Source of the DNA: Nitrospira sp. MA-1
GTDB lineage: Bacteria > Nitrospirota > Nitrospiria > Nitrospirales > UBA8639
Reading direction: 5' to 3'
Assembly: GCA_032139905.1 (NCBI GenBank)
Contig: JAQJDB010000006.1
Coordinates: forward strand, 186,001-250,000
Length of the DNA: 64,000 bases
The notes beneath the pieces were generated by a model. That model worked only from the letters and a program-made list of their open reading frames with translations. It made no database searches and had not been told where the DNA came from. Positions 17,735 through 26,595 of the stretch are shown here, in pieces; within the stretch, counting starts at the first letter, position 1; the number at the start of each line of letters is the position of its first letter. A program made the translations under genes and the position numbers.

Positions 17735-19552
17735 GTGAATCGAGAGCGTGTCGGCCTACAGCTGGTGGATGCGAAAGTGATCTCTTCCGATGATCTGTCT
17801 CAGGCGCTTGATATTCAGCAGGGAGAAGGAGGGCGCCTCGGGAGCATTCTGGTTCGGATGGGAGTTCTGTCTGAATCCACTTTATTAGAGTTTCTCAGCC
17901 AGCACTATGGAGTTGCCACCGTAGAATTGTCTACGTGCTCAATTGATGGAAGTCTTCGCGGGTTGGTTCCTTATGACGTTGTCTGCCGGCACCTCGTTTT
18001 ACCGGTGCGGAAAACCACTTCACGCCTGAGTCTGGCTATGGCCGACCCTACGAATGCCTCTTTGCTCGATGATTTGCGATTTCGGACAGGGCTGCACATC
18101 ATTCCCATGGTAGCTACTGAGTCGGATTTACGGACAGCGATCTCCCATATGTATTCCCAGGCTCCAGATGGATCTTTCTCAACCACGGAACCTCTGCAAA
18201 AAGATGAACAGGGTAATTTGACAAACCGCGGAGATAGCGACCGGATGTCACCCAATTCGATGGGGAAGCCTGCCGGCCCTGTCTGTGCCTCTCCGAACGG
18301 GTTGAATGGTGAAGAAAGATCGAGCCTTCTTCAGGGCAATGCAGAGATGTCTCGTGTGAAGCGTCATATCAAAATTGATAAAGATTCTTCAGCTGTGGAG
18401 GTTGTAAATGGTCTTGTTCAGCAGGCCATTGGAATGGAGGCGAGTGATATTCATATTGAGCCGATGGAGACCATGATCCGGGTTCGTTTTCGATTGGATG
18501 GTGTCTTGTGCCCGATTCAAAATCTGCCTAAAGATCTTCATCAGGCATTACTTGCCAGAGTGAAAATTCTTTCCGATCTGGATATTGCGGAGCGTCGGTT
18601 ACCCCAAGATGGACGGATGAAGGTGGAGGGCTTTCCCCACGTCGATATTCGAGTAGCAATTCTGCCGTGTTTGTTTGGGGAAAAAGCGGTTCTGCGTCTT
18701 CTGAATCAGTCAGGGCTTGCATTGCATTTGACCAATATCGGGCTCAATCAGCCTGATTTAGATCGGGTCACGACGGCCCTGGAAAATCCCTATGGGATGA
18801 TCCTGGTGACAGGGCCTACGGGGAGCGGAAAGACGACAACCCTTTATAGCGCGTTACAATTTCTGAACACTCCCCAGATGAATATTGTCACTGTCGAAGA
18901 TCCTGTGGAATACCAAATCCAGGGCATCAATCAGATGCAAATTCATGAAGAGATTGGATTGAATTTTGCCGCCGGATTGCGTGCTTTTCTGCGGCAGGAT
19001 CCTGACGTCATGATGGTGGGGGAAATTCGTGATCGGGAAACCGCGCAAATCGCGATTCAGGCTTCTCTGACTGGCCATCGAGTTCTTTCGACCCTGCATA
19101 CCATGAATGCCCCAGGGGCGATTGCCCGCCTCATCGATATGAGCATTGAGCCGTTTTTGGTGTCTTCCGCCGTTTCGCTCATTGTGGGTCAACGATTAGT
19201 ACGGAAAATTTGTGATCATTGTCGGGAGCCGGATACGGTATCCCAATTTCAGCTGCGGGAACTGGGGATTGATGAGAATGAGTTTGGTGCGGTTCAAGCA
19301 ATGAAAGGGCGTGGGTGTGCGTCCTGCCACCTGACTGGATTTAAAGGACGTATGGCCTTATTTGAGACCTTGCCTATTTTTGAAGGGCTCCATGAAAAAA
19401 TTTTGGCCCGAGTATCGACGAATGACTTGATTGCCTGTGCGATAAGCGAAGGATTTCGCACACTTAGACAGGCGGGGATGGCGGCTGTTCAAGGTGGCTT
19501 GACCACTGTCGGCGAAGTATTTTCTGAAACGAGGTCTGATGCTTTTGTGTAA
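17735..19552 (+). CDS. Type II secretion / type IV pilus assembly ATPase (GspE/PilB family)
   Basis: 605 residues from a GTG at 17735, preceded by GGGAG. An earlier in-frame ATG at 17558 would overlap pgsA by more than 150 bp and is rejected. An N-terminal MshEN domain (about 1-130) is followed by a low-complexity linker and the hexameric ATPase domain. Walker A GPTGSGKTTTLY is near residue 360. The Asp box, Walker B (DPDVMMVGEIRD) and His box (GHRVLSTLHT) follow. A Zn site CxxC near residue 493 and CxxC near 528 marks the GspE/PilB extension type. It powers assembly of pilus or pseudopilus fibres. PilT- and PilC-like genes follow directly, so a type IV pilus is the more likely system, although no pilin gene is present here. 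Confidence 0.9.
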   Translation: MNRERVGLQLVDAKVISSDDLSQALDIQQGEGGRLGSILVRMGVLSESTLLEFLSQHYGVATVELSTCSIDGSLRGLVPYDVVCRHLVLPVRKTTSRLSLAMADPTNASLLDDLRFRTGLHIIPMVATESDLRTAISHMYSQAPDGSFSTTEPLQKDEQGNLTNRGDSDRMSPNSMGKPAGPVCASPNGLNGEERSSLLQGNAEMSRVKRHIKIDKDSSAVEVVNGLVQQAIGMEASDIHIEPMETMIRVRFRLDGVLCPIQNLPKDLHQALLARVKILSDLDIAERRLPQDGRMKVEGFPHVDIRVAILPCLFGEKAVLRLLNQSGLALHLTNIGLNQPDLDRVTTALENPYGMILVTGPTGSGKTTTLYSALQFLNTPQMNIVTVEDPVEYQIQGINQMQIHEEIGLNFAAGLRAFLRQDPDVMMVGEIRDRETAQIAIQASLTGHRVLSTLHTMNAPGAIARLIDMSIEPFLVSSAVSLIVGQRLVRKICDHCREPDTVSQFQLRELGIDENEFGAVQAMKGRGCASCHLTGFKGRMALFETLPIFEGLHEKILARVSTNDLIACAISEGFRTLRQAGMAAVQGGLTTVGEVFSETRSDAFV

Positions 19553-19576
19553 TTATCCCAGTAGACCGGTCGACTA

Positions 19577-20689
19577 ATGGAATTGACTGTACTTCTAGAT
19601 GAATTATGCCGCCAGGGTGGATCCGATTTGCACCTGGTCTCCGGTAGTGTGCCCCGACTTCGAGTGGACGGGCATTTACGTCCTATGGAGTTTCCAGTAT
19701 TGGTCAGCCAGGACATTTCCCGGTTAACAGCGAGTCTGTTGACGGAAGCACAACATCATCAGGTTATGGAGGCCGGAGAGTGGGATGGAGCATACAGCGT
19801 TCCCGCTATTGGTCGGTTTCGGGTCCATGTCTATACCCAGCGGGGATCCTTGGCCCTGGCCATTCGGGCAGTATCCGTTGAGATTCCGACGTTTGTAGCA
19901 TTAGGCCTTCCGCCTATTGTTGAGGAGCTGATGAGGAAGCCCCAAGGGCTGATTTTGGTAACCGGGCCGACGGGAAGCGGAAAAAGTACGACATTGGCCT
20001 CAATGCTAGATCATATTAATGAGGAGCGGCGTGCTCATATTATTTCGTTGGAAGATCCCATTGAGATTCTCCATGCACACAAAAAGAGCCTGGTGTCTCA
20101 AATGGAAGTCGGATCCGATGTCCGCGATTTCCAATCCGCCTTGAAAGGCATCTTACGGCAGGATCCCGATGTGGTGTTTTTGGGAGAATTGCGAGATCTA
20201 GAGACCATTCAGGCGGCCCTTACAATGGCCGAAACCGGTCATCTGACGGTGGCCACATTGCACACGAATTCTGCAATTCACACACTGACACGATTGGTCT
20301 CGGTGTTTCCCCCACACCAGCAACAAGAAATTCGCATTCAGTTATCGATGGTTCTGGAAGGTATTCTGTCTCAGAGGCTCCTGCCTCGCTCCGAAGGAAA
20401 GGGCCGAGTCCTGGCTTTGGAAATTCTGATTTCCTCCCCGGCCATTCGGAACCTGATTCGGGAAGACAAGATTCATCAAATGTATTCCATGATGCAGACG
20501 GGGCAAGCCCAATATGGCATGCAGACCATGAATCAAGCTCTAGCCGACTTAGCTGGCCAGGGAGTGATATCCTCTGAGCTGGCTATGGGACTCACAACAC
20601 TTCCCGATGAGTTATCAAAGTTATTAGAACGCACGGGCCGGGATCGGTCTGGGGGGATGTCGTTGGCCAGGTTGCGCAATCGGATGTAG
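19577..20689 (+). CDS. pilT: Pilus retraction ATPase PilT-like
   Basis: 370 residues. A PilT-type N-domain with DELCRQGGSDLHL is followed by Walker A GPTGSGKSTTLA near residue 130, an Asp-box segment (SLEDPIE), Walker B (DPDVVFLGELRD) and a His box (GHLTVATLHTNSA). The C-terminal AIRNLIRE is the retraction-specific AIRNLIRE motif of PilT, which separates it from assembly ATPases. It hydrolyses ATP to depolymerise type IV pili, giving twitching or DNA uptake. It sits between the GspE/PilB and PilC/GspF genes. PilU is the alternative, less likely given the motif. Confidence 0.9.
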   Translation: MELTVLLDELCRQGGSDLHLVSGSVPRLRVDGHLRPMEFPVLVSQDISRLTASLLTEAQHHQVMEAGEWDGAYSVPAIGRFRVHVYTQRGSLALAIRAVSVEIPTFVALGLPPIVEELMRKPQGLILVTGPTGSGKSTTLASMLDHINEERRAHIISLEDPIEILHAHKKSLVSQMEVGSDVRDFQSALKGILRQDPDVVFLGELRDLETIQAALTMAETGHLTVATLHTNSAIHTLTRLVSVFPPHQQQEIRIQLSMVLEGILSQRLLPRSEGKGRVLALEILISSPAIRNLIREDKIHQMYSMMQTGQAQYGMQTMNQALADLAGQGVISSELAMGLTTLPDELSKLLERTGRDRSGGMSLARLRNRM

Positions 20690-20743
20690 ATGTCAATGAT
20701 TGCTTTTTGGATCTTCTTCAGAGAAAGCGAGCATTAATTCGAA

Positions 20744-21976
20744 ATGCCGAGATTTGAATATCGTGCGAAAAACTTGAAAGGACAGGCAGTTCATGGGGAA
20801 GTGTTGGCTGGCACTTCCAGTGAGGCCTTACAACTCCTTCGTAGGCAGGCCGTTTTGGTGACCAGTCTCCAGGAAAAAGTCGAAAAGGTATTCAATCTCA
20901 GTTGCCTGGTGACCGGCTGGAACCGTCAGGGGACTTGGCGAGCCGTGAGAAGTAAAGAATTGGTGGTCTTTACCCATCAATTGGCAACCTTGATTCGAGC
21001 GGGAGTGCCTCTTTTGGAATGCCTGGATATTCTTTCCACAGAAGCTGAAAGCCCGACCTTGCAACAGGTTGTCAAGCATATTCGAGAGGATGTGGAGGGG
21101 GGAACCTTGTTGGCTCATGCTTTAAAGCGCCATCCAACCGTCTTCCCTGAATTTTATCGGAGTATGGTTGAAGTGGGGGAGACGACGGGTCGTTTGGATG
21201 AAAGTTTGACCCAACTTGCCGTGTATCTTGGTAAGCAGGCTCAGTTACGGGCGAAAATTTTTTCTGGCTTAGCCTATCCGGCTTTGCTCGTAACTGTCGC
21301 GATGATTGTCCTGGTCTTTTTGCTGATTTGGGTTGTCCCTCTTTTTTCTGGCTTATTCCAAGATATGGGTGAATCCCTTCCCTGGTTGACGCAAGTGGTG
21401 ATTGACGTGGCTGAAGGGGTTAGAGATTACTTTTTTCTGTTGACGATTTTCGTGGGAAGTTTAGTAATGGGTATCCGGTGGATGCTGAAAAATCCGAAAA
21501 GTCGGCAGGCCTTTGATGGGTGGGTCTTACGGGTCCCTCTTCTAGGATCCGTGATCCAAAAGGCGGCAACGGTGCGCTTTTCCAGGACCTTAGGGTTTTT
21601 AGTCCGTCGTGGGGTCCCGTTGTTGTCTGCCTTGGGTGTGGCAGGAACGGTGACCGGTAATAAGGTTTTTGAGCAAAGTATCAAGCTGGCGACTACAGCA
21701 GTTCAAGATGGAATGCCCATTTCCGAGGCCTTGAGGGCACGCCAGGTTTTCCCGCCCATGGTTCCCCAAATGCTCAAAGTGGGAGAATCAACCGGTTCAA
21801 TTGATGTTATGCTGGAAAAAATTGCGGATTTCTTTGAGCAAGAGGTCGATCGAACGGTAGCCACTTTAACGTCGGTGTTGGAGCCGTTTATTATCTTGGT
21901 CGTGGGCTGTGGGATTGCTCTTGTCGTGGTGGCCATGTATCTTCCCATTTTTTCCATCGGATCAGTTATTGGATAA
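20744..21976 (+). CDS. Inner-membrane pilus/T2SS platform protein (PilC/GspF family)
   Basis: 410 residues with the family's two tandem T2SSF domains. Each has the signature pattern (FTHQLATLIRAGVPLLECL near residue 65; FSRTLGFLVRRGVPLLSAL near 280). Three hydrophobic helices lie at about 175-200, 225-245 and 380-405. The N-terminal FEYRAKNLKGQAVHGEVLAG is typical. It anchors the assembly and retraction ATPases to the membrane. It completes the three-gene ATPase-platform set; ispE follows 18 bp later and is probably co-transcribed. Confidence 0.92.
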   Translation: MPRFEYRAKNLKGQAVHGEVLAGTSSEALQLLRRQAVLVTSLQEKVEKVFNLSCLVTGWNRQGTWRAVRSKELVVFTHQLATLIRAGVPLLECLDILSTEAESPTLQQVVKHIREDVEGGTLLAHALKRHPTVFPEFYRSMVEVGETTGRLDESLTQLAVYLGKQAQLRAKIFSGLAYPALLVTVAMIVLVFLLIWVVPLFSGLFQDMGESLPWLTQVVIDVAEGVRDYFFLLTIFVGSLVMGIRWMLKNPKSRQAFDGWVLRVPLLGSVIQKAATVRFSRTLGFLVRRGVPLLSALGVAGTVTGNKVFEQSIKLATTAVQDGMPISEALRARQVFPPMVPQMLKVGESTGSIDVMLEKIADFFEQEVDRTVATLTSVLEPFIILVVGCGIALVVVAMYLPIFSIGSVIG

Positions 21977-21994
21977 ATCTGAAGGTATTTCGTC

Positions 21995-22942
21995 GTGAGT
22001 GGGAGTGCTATGTCAGTTACTGAGATCGTTGTGAGGGCGCCGGCAAAAGTGAATCTATTGATTCGGGTATTGGATCAATTGCCCAATGGGTATCATGATT
22101 TGTGGTCTCTCATGCATACGGTCGATGTCTTTGATCTCCTCCGAATCAGACTTCACTCTGATCGGGAGGGCCTTGCCTTGACGTGTGGAGATGCCCCGTT
22201 GCCCTTGGATAAGGGAAATCTAGTTTATCGGGCGGCTGAATTGGTCCTTCAGCGGGCTGAAAAGACTGTAGGGGTTGATATTGAGCTAACCAAAGTCATT
22301 CCCTTGTCGGCTGGTCTTGGAGGTGGGAGTAGTGATGCCGCCGCCACTTTGTATGGCCTCGCTCACTTGCTGGGGTTGAATTGGACTTTATCTGACTTGT
22401 GTGAGGCGGGTGCAACACTCGGAAGTGATATTCCCTTTTTTTTTAGAGCACCTTGTGCAGTGGTTCGGGGGTGGGGCCAGGATGTGGTGGCCTGTTCCAT
22501 CCAAGGTGAACGGTGGGTGGTTCTTGTCAATCCCGGCTTTCCTATTCAGACAAAATGGGCATATAAGCAGTTAGCCTCTCAACGGGATACTGTTCGTCCT
22601 TTAGATGACTCTACAAAGAAGATAGATCGTGAATTGAGCCTATCCTGGGAGGAAGTGATCGGGATAATGGAGAATGATTTTGAGGCGCCCTTGTTCCCGT
22701 TTTATCCCATTTTGGGATTTATTAAAGATACTTTGCTTTCCTTTGGGGCTCAAGCCGCACTATTATCAGGTAGTGGGGCCACCGTGTTTGGTGTTTTCCA
22801 CACTCAAGAGGAAGCTCGGCACGCTTCCACCCGGTTGCGCCGTGATACTAGTTGGCGGATCTTTGATATCCCGATGGGATCGACGGATTTACCCCATGAC
22901 GTAATCCATGTTGGCTCTTCTTCTCAGGCTTCCAAAATGTAA
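21995..22942 (+). CDS. ispE: 4-diphosphocytidyl-2-C-methyl-D-erythritol kinase
   Basis: 315 residues of the GHMP kinase family. It phosphorylates CDP-methylerythritol in the non-mevalonate isoprenoid route. Motifs include APAKVNLLIRVLD near the start, the ATP loop PLSAGLGGGSSDAAATL around residues 105-121, and the C-terminal LLSGSGATVFGVF. The start is GTG at 21995 with AAGGT upstream; ATG at 22010 is an equally possible start and would remove five residues. It follows the pilus gene by 18 bp, while a separate promoter appears before the next gene, prs. Confidence 0.93.
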   Translation: MSGSAMSVTEIVVRAPAKVNLLIRVLDQLPNGYHDLWSLMHTVDVFDLLRIRLHSDREGLALTCGDAPLPLDKGNLVYRAAELVLQRAEKTVGVDIELTKVIPLSAGLGGGSSDAAATLYGLAHLLGLNWTLSDLCEAGATLGSDIPFFFRAPCAVVRGWGQDVVACSIQGERWVVLVNPGFPIQTKWAYKQLASQRDTVRPLDDSTKKIDRELSLSWEEVIGIMENDFEAPLFPFYPILGFIKDTLLSFGAQAALLSGSGATVFGVFHTQEEARHASTRLRRDTSWRIFDIPMGSTDLPHDVIHVGSSSQASKM

Positions 22943-22952
22943 ATTCTGTGAT

Positions 22953-22981
22953 TTGAGTTGACAAGCCGCCGATTGTAGAAT
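22953..22981 (+). promoter_or_regulatory. Candidate sigma70 promoter for prs
   Basis: TTGAGT at 22953-22958 and TAGAAT at 22976-22981 are separated by 17 bases. This lies about 70 bp before the prs start and after the ispE stop. A TTGACA at 22958 has no suitably spaced -10. Confidence 0.5.
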
Positions 22982-23053
22982 TACCTTTGCTCTGCTTTTT
23001 TCCGGAATATCTGCTACGGTTCAGGTTCACCTAGGCAAGTTGAGACTACCACC

Positions 23054-23995
23054 ATGCTCCGAGATTTAAAATTGATCACGGGTAACTCCAACCTTGCGTT
23101 GGCCAGAGAAATTTCCCAGTATATTGGGCAGGATTTGAGTCAGGCGACGGTTACGACTTTTAGTGATGGGGAGATTAGGGTTCGAATTGATGAGAATGTG
23201 CGGGGAGGGGATGTCTTTCTCATTCAATCCTGCTGCCACCCGGTGAATACCTCGATCATGGAGTTGCTGCTTCTGATCGATGCGGTCAAACGATCATCCG
23301 CATCCAGGATTACAGCGGTCATTCCTTATTACGGATATGGGAGACAAGATCGAAAAGATCAACCCCGAGTGCCCATTAGTGCCAAATTAATTGCGGATTT
23401 GATTACGGCCGCCGGCGCAAATCGCATTTTGACTATGGACCTTCATGCCGGACCTATTCAAGGATTCTTCAATATTCCTGTTGATCACCTTTATGCAATG
23501 CCTGTGATGTTGGACTACATTAAAAAGCAAAATGTTTCCGATTTGGTGATCGTTTCCCCTGATGCTGGAGGAGTCGAGCGGGCGAGAGCATTTGCCAAAC
23601 GACTGAATTCCTCCCTCGCGATTATTGATAAGCGGCGAGAATTGCCGAATCAGGCTGAAGTGATGAACATTATTGGTGATGTGCAGGATAAACACGCGTT
23701 ATTGTTTGATGACATGATTGATACGGCCGGAACCATTGTTCAAACGGCTCAAACCTGTATGGATAATGGAGCTCTGTCGGCTTGGGCTGGGAGTACTCAT
23801 GCAGTCCTGTCTGGTCCCGCTCTGGAGCGGTTGCAATCGTCTTGCCTTCGGGAGGTTATGGTGACGAACACCATTCCTTTGAATGGAAAGGATCAGCAAT
23901 GTCCAAAGTTGAAGACCCTCTCGGTTGCTCCTTTGTTGGGTGAGGCGATTTTGAGGATTCATCGTGAAGAATCGGTGACGTCCTTGTTTGTGTAA
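23054..23995 (+). CDS. prs: Ribose-phosphate pyrophosphokinase
   Basis: 313 residues, the standard length of class I PRPP synthase, which makes PRPP from ribose 5-phosphate and ATP for nucleotide, His and Trp synthesis. Conserved parts are visible: [52 protein letters not shown] with the flexible-loop Arg/Lys, [12 protein letters not shown], and the PRPP loop [11 protein letters not shown] candidate promoter lies just upstream. rplY follows within 50 bp, the common prs-rplY-pth order. Confidence 0.96.
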   Translation: MLRDLKLITGNSNLALAREISQYIGQDLSQATVTTFSDGEIRVRIDENVRGGDVFLIQSCCHPVNTSIMELLLLIDAVKRSSASRITAVIPYYGYGRQDRKDQPRVPISAKLIADLITAAGANRILTMDLHAGPIQGFFNIPVDHLYAMPVMLDYIKKQNVSDLVIVSPDAGGVERARAFAKRLNSSLAIIDKRRELPNQAEVMNIIGDVQDKHALLFDDMIDTAGTIVQTAQTCMDNGALSAWAGSTHAVLSGPALERLQSSCLREVMVTNTIPLNGKDQQCPKLKTLSVAPLLGEAILRIHREESVTSLFV

Positions 23996-24043
23996 TTAGC
24001 TAAGGAATTGTTCTTTTACTCCATTTTAGAAGAGGTCAAGACG

Positions 24044-24742
24044 ATGAAATATGAACTTGAAGTAGAAAAACGGGATCAGGCTGGAAAAGGCGTGGCGAGG
24101 CAATTGCGGCGACAAGGGAAAATTCCCGGAGTCCTTTATGGAGGGGGAAAGTCTGAATTTGTGGCCATGGACCATAAGACAGCCAGAAGTCTGGTGATTT
24201 CTCAGGTTGGCCATACTGGGTTGCTGACTGTTCGGATTTCCGGGGCACAAGAACGGATAGCGGTACTCCAAGACCACCAAATTGACCCTATTACCGGGGC
24301 AATTCTACACGTGGATCTCCTTGAAGTTTCGATGAAAAAGGTCATTCGCGTCAAAGTTCCGGTGACGGTTATCGGAGAAGTCCCTCTTGGTGTGAAAGAG
24401 GGGGGTATATTGCATCAGGTTTTGCGCGAATTACATATTGAGTGTTTGCCGGATCAAATTCCAGATCATATTGAAATTGATGCCTCCGGATTCGGGATCG
24501 GTGATGGTGTGTATGTCAAAGAAGTTGCAGTTCCCGCAGGTATCAAGATTTTGGATGACGAGGATCTCATGGTTGCCCATGTAGCCACGAAGATGTCTGA
24601 GGCGAAGCTAGAGTCCCTTCTGGCCCGTGAGGCGGCTGAGGGAGGGGCTCCTGTTGCCACTGCAGAAAAAGCCGCGGTTGAAGGTGCGGCCGCTGGGGCT
24701 GTGGCGGCGTCAGATAGTAAATCGAAAGAAGGCAAGAAGTAA
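24044..24742 (+). CDS. rplY: 50S ribosomal protein L25/general stress protein Ctc
   Basis: 232 residues from ATG 24044, with AGAGGT upstream; the frame opens earlier at 24008, but the family N-terminus (YELEVEKRDQAGKGVARQLR) starts here. The N-terminal L25 domain binds 5S rRNA (GKIPGVLYGGGK). The C-terminal TL5 domain follows (RELHIECLPDQIPDHIEID). An Ala/Glu-rich tail of about 40 residues ending in Lys is common in Ctc proteins. It is followed by pth 3 bp downstream, an old conserved pair. Confidence 0.95.
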   Translation: MKYELEVEKRDQAGKGVARQLRRQGKIPGVLYGGGKSEFVAMDHKTARSLVISQVGHTGLLTVRISGAQERIAVLQDHQIDPITGAILHVDLLEVSMKKVIRVKVPVTVIGEVPLGVKEGGILHQVLRELHIECLPDQIPDHIEIDASGFGIGDGVYVKEVAVPAGIKILDDEDLMVAHVATKMSEAKLESLLAREAAEGGAPVATAEKAAVEGAAAGAVAASDSKSKEGKK

Positions 24743-24745
24743 CCC

Positions 24746-25324
24746 TTGCATCTGGTGGTGGGACTTGGGAATCCCGGAGAGTCGTACAAACACACGCGAC
24801 ACAACATTGGCTGGATGGTTCTTGAACAGGCGGCGGATCGGTGGAATGTGGCTTTGGCCAAACAGGAGCATGGGTTTTTAGGAAAAGGTGAGATTAAGGG
24901 CCATCCGGTTTTGCTTCTTCTTCCCATGGCGTGGATGAATCAAACTGGGGTGGTGATTCGGTCAGTCATTCAGGATTTGTCTCAGGAATCGCCTAATCTT
25001 ATTGTTGTACATGATGATCTGGACTTATCTCTGGGAGCGATCAAGATCAAAACCCGAGGGGGCGCAGGTGGCCATAATGGTCTGCGGTCGGTTTTATCGT
25101 GCGTGGGGACAGAAGAATTTTCCAGGGTCAAGGTTGGAATAGGGCGTCCTCAGAATAATGACAGCCTTGCGAATTTTGTACTCTCACCGTTTTTATCAGA
25201 AGAGTGGGAAAAAATTACCTCAATTCTTCCGAAGGCCATTGATTCGTTGGAATGCCTGATTTGTGAGGGGCCAGACATTGCCATGAATCGATTTCATGTG
25301 CGATCTTCTGAGGAGGGTCTGTAA
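24746..25324 (+). CDS. pth: Peptidyl-tRNA hydrolase
   Basis: 192 residues. It releases tRNA from stalled peptidyl-tRNA in the cytoplasm. The N-terminus VVGLGNPGESYKHTRHNIG contains the catalytic His (in TRHN); the Asn and Asp sites (PMAWMNQTG, VVHDDLDL) and GGAGGHNGLRS are intact. The start is TTG at 24746, three bases after the rplY stop; no ATG or GTG is available before the conserved VVGLGNPG. The weak start and tight spacing suggest translational coupling to rplY. Confidence 0.95.
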   Translation: MHLVVGLGNPGESYKHTRHNIGWMVLEQAADRWNVALAKQEHGFLGKGEIKGHPVLLLLPMAWMNQTGVVIRSVIQDLSQESPNLIVVHDDLDLSLGAIKIKTRGGAGGHNGLRSVLSCVGTEEFSRVKVGIGRPQNNDSLANFVLSPFLSEEWEKITSILPKAIDSLECLICEGPDIAMNRFHVRSSEEGL

Positions 25325-25369
25325 GTATTCGTGGATTGGTCAGTTTTCCTGGCAACAGCCCTACTTTAC

Positions 25370-25397
25370 TTGAAAATTTGTATCAAGTTTTTAGTAT
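25370..25397 (+). promoter_or_regulatory. Candidate promoter before rpsF
   Basis: TTGAAA at 25370-25375 and TAGTAT at 25392-25397 are separated by 16 bases. A second possible -35 (TTGACA at 25430-25435) lies closer to rpsF but has only a poor -10 (TAGCTT after 18 bases). The 210-bp gap between pth and rpsF makes a promoter here likely; which one is used is unsure. Confidence 0.35.
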
Positions 25398-25534
25398 GTG
25401 ATTGTTCGGATTCTTTTCCAGATAAGAGTTTGACACTCCAATTTACCCTATGGTAGCTTGAGTCCCCTTTTGTGGTACAACACGATTATTCTGCCTGAAA
25501 ACTAGAAAAATACTGTCAGAGGGAAAGGTTATGT

Positions 25535-25894
25535 ATGAAACTGTATGAATCACTGTGTATTCTTCGTCCCGTTCAAGCAGAAACAGAAAATGAGCGAGTG
25601 ATTGAAAAAATGAAGGAAGTCCTAGGTCAGGCTGGGGCCACTATTTTAAATTTCGATAATAGCGGGAAGAAAAAATTGGCCTACGATATTCAACACGAAC
25701 GGAAGGGGACCTATATCACGGTTCAATTCGAAGGCCCTCCTACCGTTGTATTTGAGTTGGAGCGCTTTCAGCGTATGGAAGATCAGGTAATGAAGTTTAT
25801 GACCGTACGGCTGAACCCAAGTGATTTGGTTGCCGTCGCTGAAACGGAAGCTGAAGCAAGTGGAGAGGATGCTGGAGATGGTGGGATTCAATAA
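25535..25894 (+). CDS. rpsF: 30S ribosomal protein S6
   Basis: 119 residues with the S6 ferredoxin-like fold: MKLYESLCILRP at the start, KKKLAYDIQHERKGTYI in the middle and FQRMEDQVMKFMTVRL near the end. The Glu/Ala-rich C-terminal tail is usual. It is the first gene of rpsF-ssb-rpsR, and its 3' end overlaps the start of ssb by 17 bp. Confidence 0.95.
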   Translation: MKLYESLCILRPVQAETENERVIEKMKEVLGQAGATILNFDNSGKKKLAYDIQHERKGTYITVQFEGPPTVVFELERFQRMEDQVMKFMTVRLNPSDLVAVAETEAEASGEDAGDGGIQ

Positions 25895-26288
25895 AGTCAT
25901 TTTGATTGGAAATCTGACCAGAGATCCTGAGCTTCGGTATACACCCAGCGGCACTCCTGTGGTTAATTTCCCGTTAGCGGTGAATCGCCGATACCGTCAG
26001 GGCGATGAGCCAAAAGAAGAGGTCTGTTATGTTGATATTGTCGTGTTCGGGCGACAGGCCGAACATTGTGGGCAGTACCTCAATAAAGGTGACGGGGCCA
26101 TCGTTGATGGTCGTCTACAACAACGGCGATGGGAAACGGACGACGGGCAGAAGCGAAGCAAACATGAAGTGGTAGCTCAAACAGTAACGTTCTTGCCGAA
26201 AAAGTCATCCTCCGGTAGCTCTGGGTCAGGAGTTTCTGAGGAGTCTCCCTATGATTCGGAAGAGTATTATCCTGACCCAATGCCCTAA
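25878..26288 (+). CDS. ssb: Single-stranded DNA-binding protein
   Basis: 136 residues from ATG 25878, inside the end of rpsF; this matches the family N-terminus ([20 protein letters not shown]). The OB-fold spans residues 1-105 with conserved [10 protein letters not shown] and [13 protein letters not shown] short Gly/Ser linker and an acidic end ([10 protein letters not shown]) follow. The tail lacks the usual final Ile-Pro-Phe that binds partner proteins. SSB coats single-stranded DNA in replication, repair and recombination. Confidence 0.94.
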   Translation: MVGFNKVILIGNLTRDPELRYTPSGTPVVNFPLAVNRRYRQGDEPKEEVCYVDIVVFGRQAEHCGQYLNKGDGAIVDGRLQQRRWETDDGQKRSKHEVVAQTVTFLPKKSSSGSSGSGVSEESPYDSEEYYPDPMP

Positions 26289-26311
26289 TTTTTAGCCGAG
26301 GAGAGGTTTCT

Positions 26312-26539
26312 GTGGAAAAAGGAAGATTGTTTCAGCGGAAAAGAGTGTGCCGCTTTTGCTTCGATAAAACACCATTGGATTACAAGGATGCAAATCTATT
26401 GAGGAATTTCCTCACGGAACGCGGACGCATTATTCCTCGTCGGACATCTGGAAATTGCTTGCGGCATCAAAGGAAATTAACCCAAGCGATTAAGCGTGCC
26501 AGGCATGTTGCTATCCTTTCATTTGCAGAAGAACACTGA
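26312..26539 (+). CDS. rpsR: 30S ribosomal protein S18
   Basis: 75 residues from a GTG start at 26312 with GAGAGG upstream. It has the S18 core ([36 protein letters not shown]). The CRFC pair near residue 13 and another Cys in GNCLRH suggest the zinc-binding (C+) form. It follows ssb in the conserved rpsF-ssb-rpsR order. No rplI follows; yceD comes next instead. Confidence 0.95.
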   Translation: MEKGRLFQRKRVCRFCFDKTPLDYKDANLLRNFLTERGRIIPRRTSGNCLRHQRKLTQAIKRARHVAILSFAEEH

Positions 26540-26595
26540 GGTCAACAGTTTTCTTTGATATGGGGCAGTAGAGGGTAGAGTGACGGGGTTGTGAA

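Noticed and set aside
22958-22963. TTGACA before prs as a -35 box
   Set aside because: No -10 at 16-18 bases; the overlapping TTGAGT at 22953 pairs correctly with TAGAAT instead.
24466-24927. Minus-strand open frame of 153 codons across the rplY/pth junction
   Set aside because: Antisense to two certain genes, Ala/Ser-rich shadow composition.
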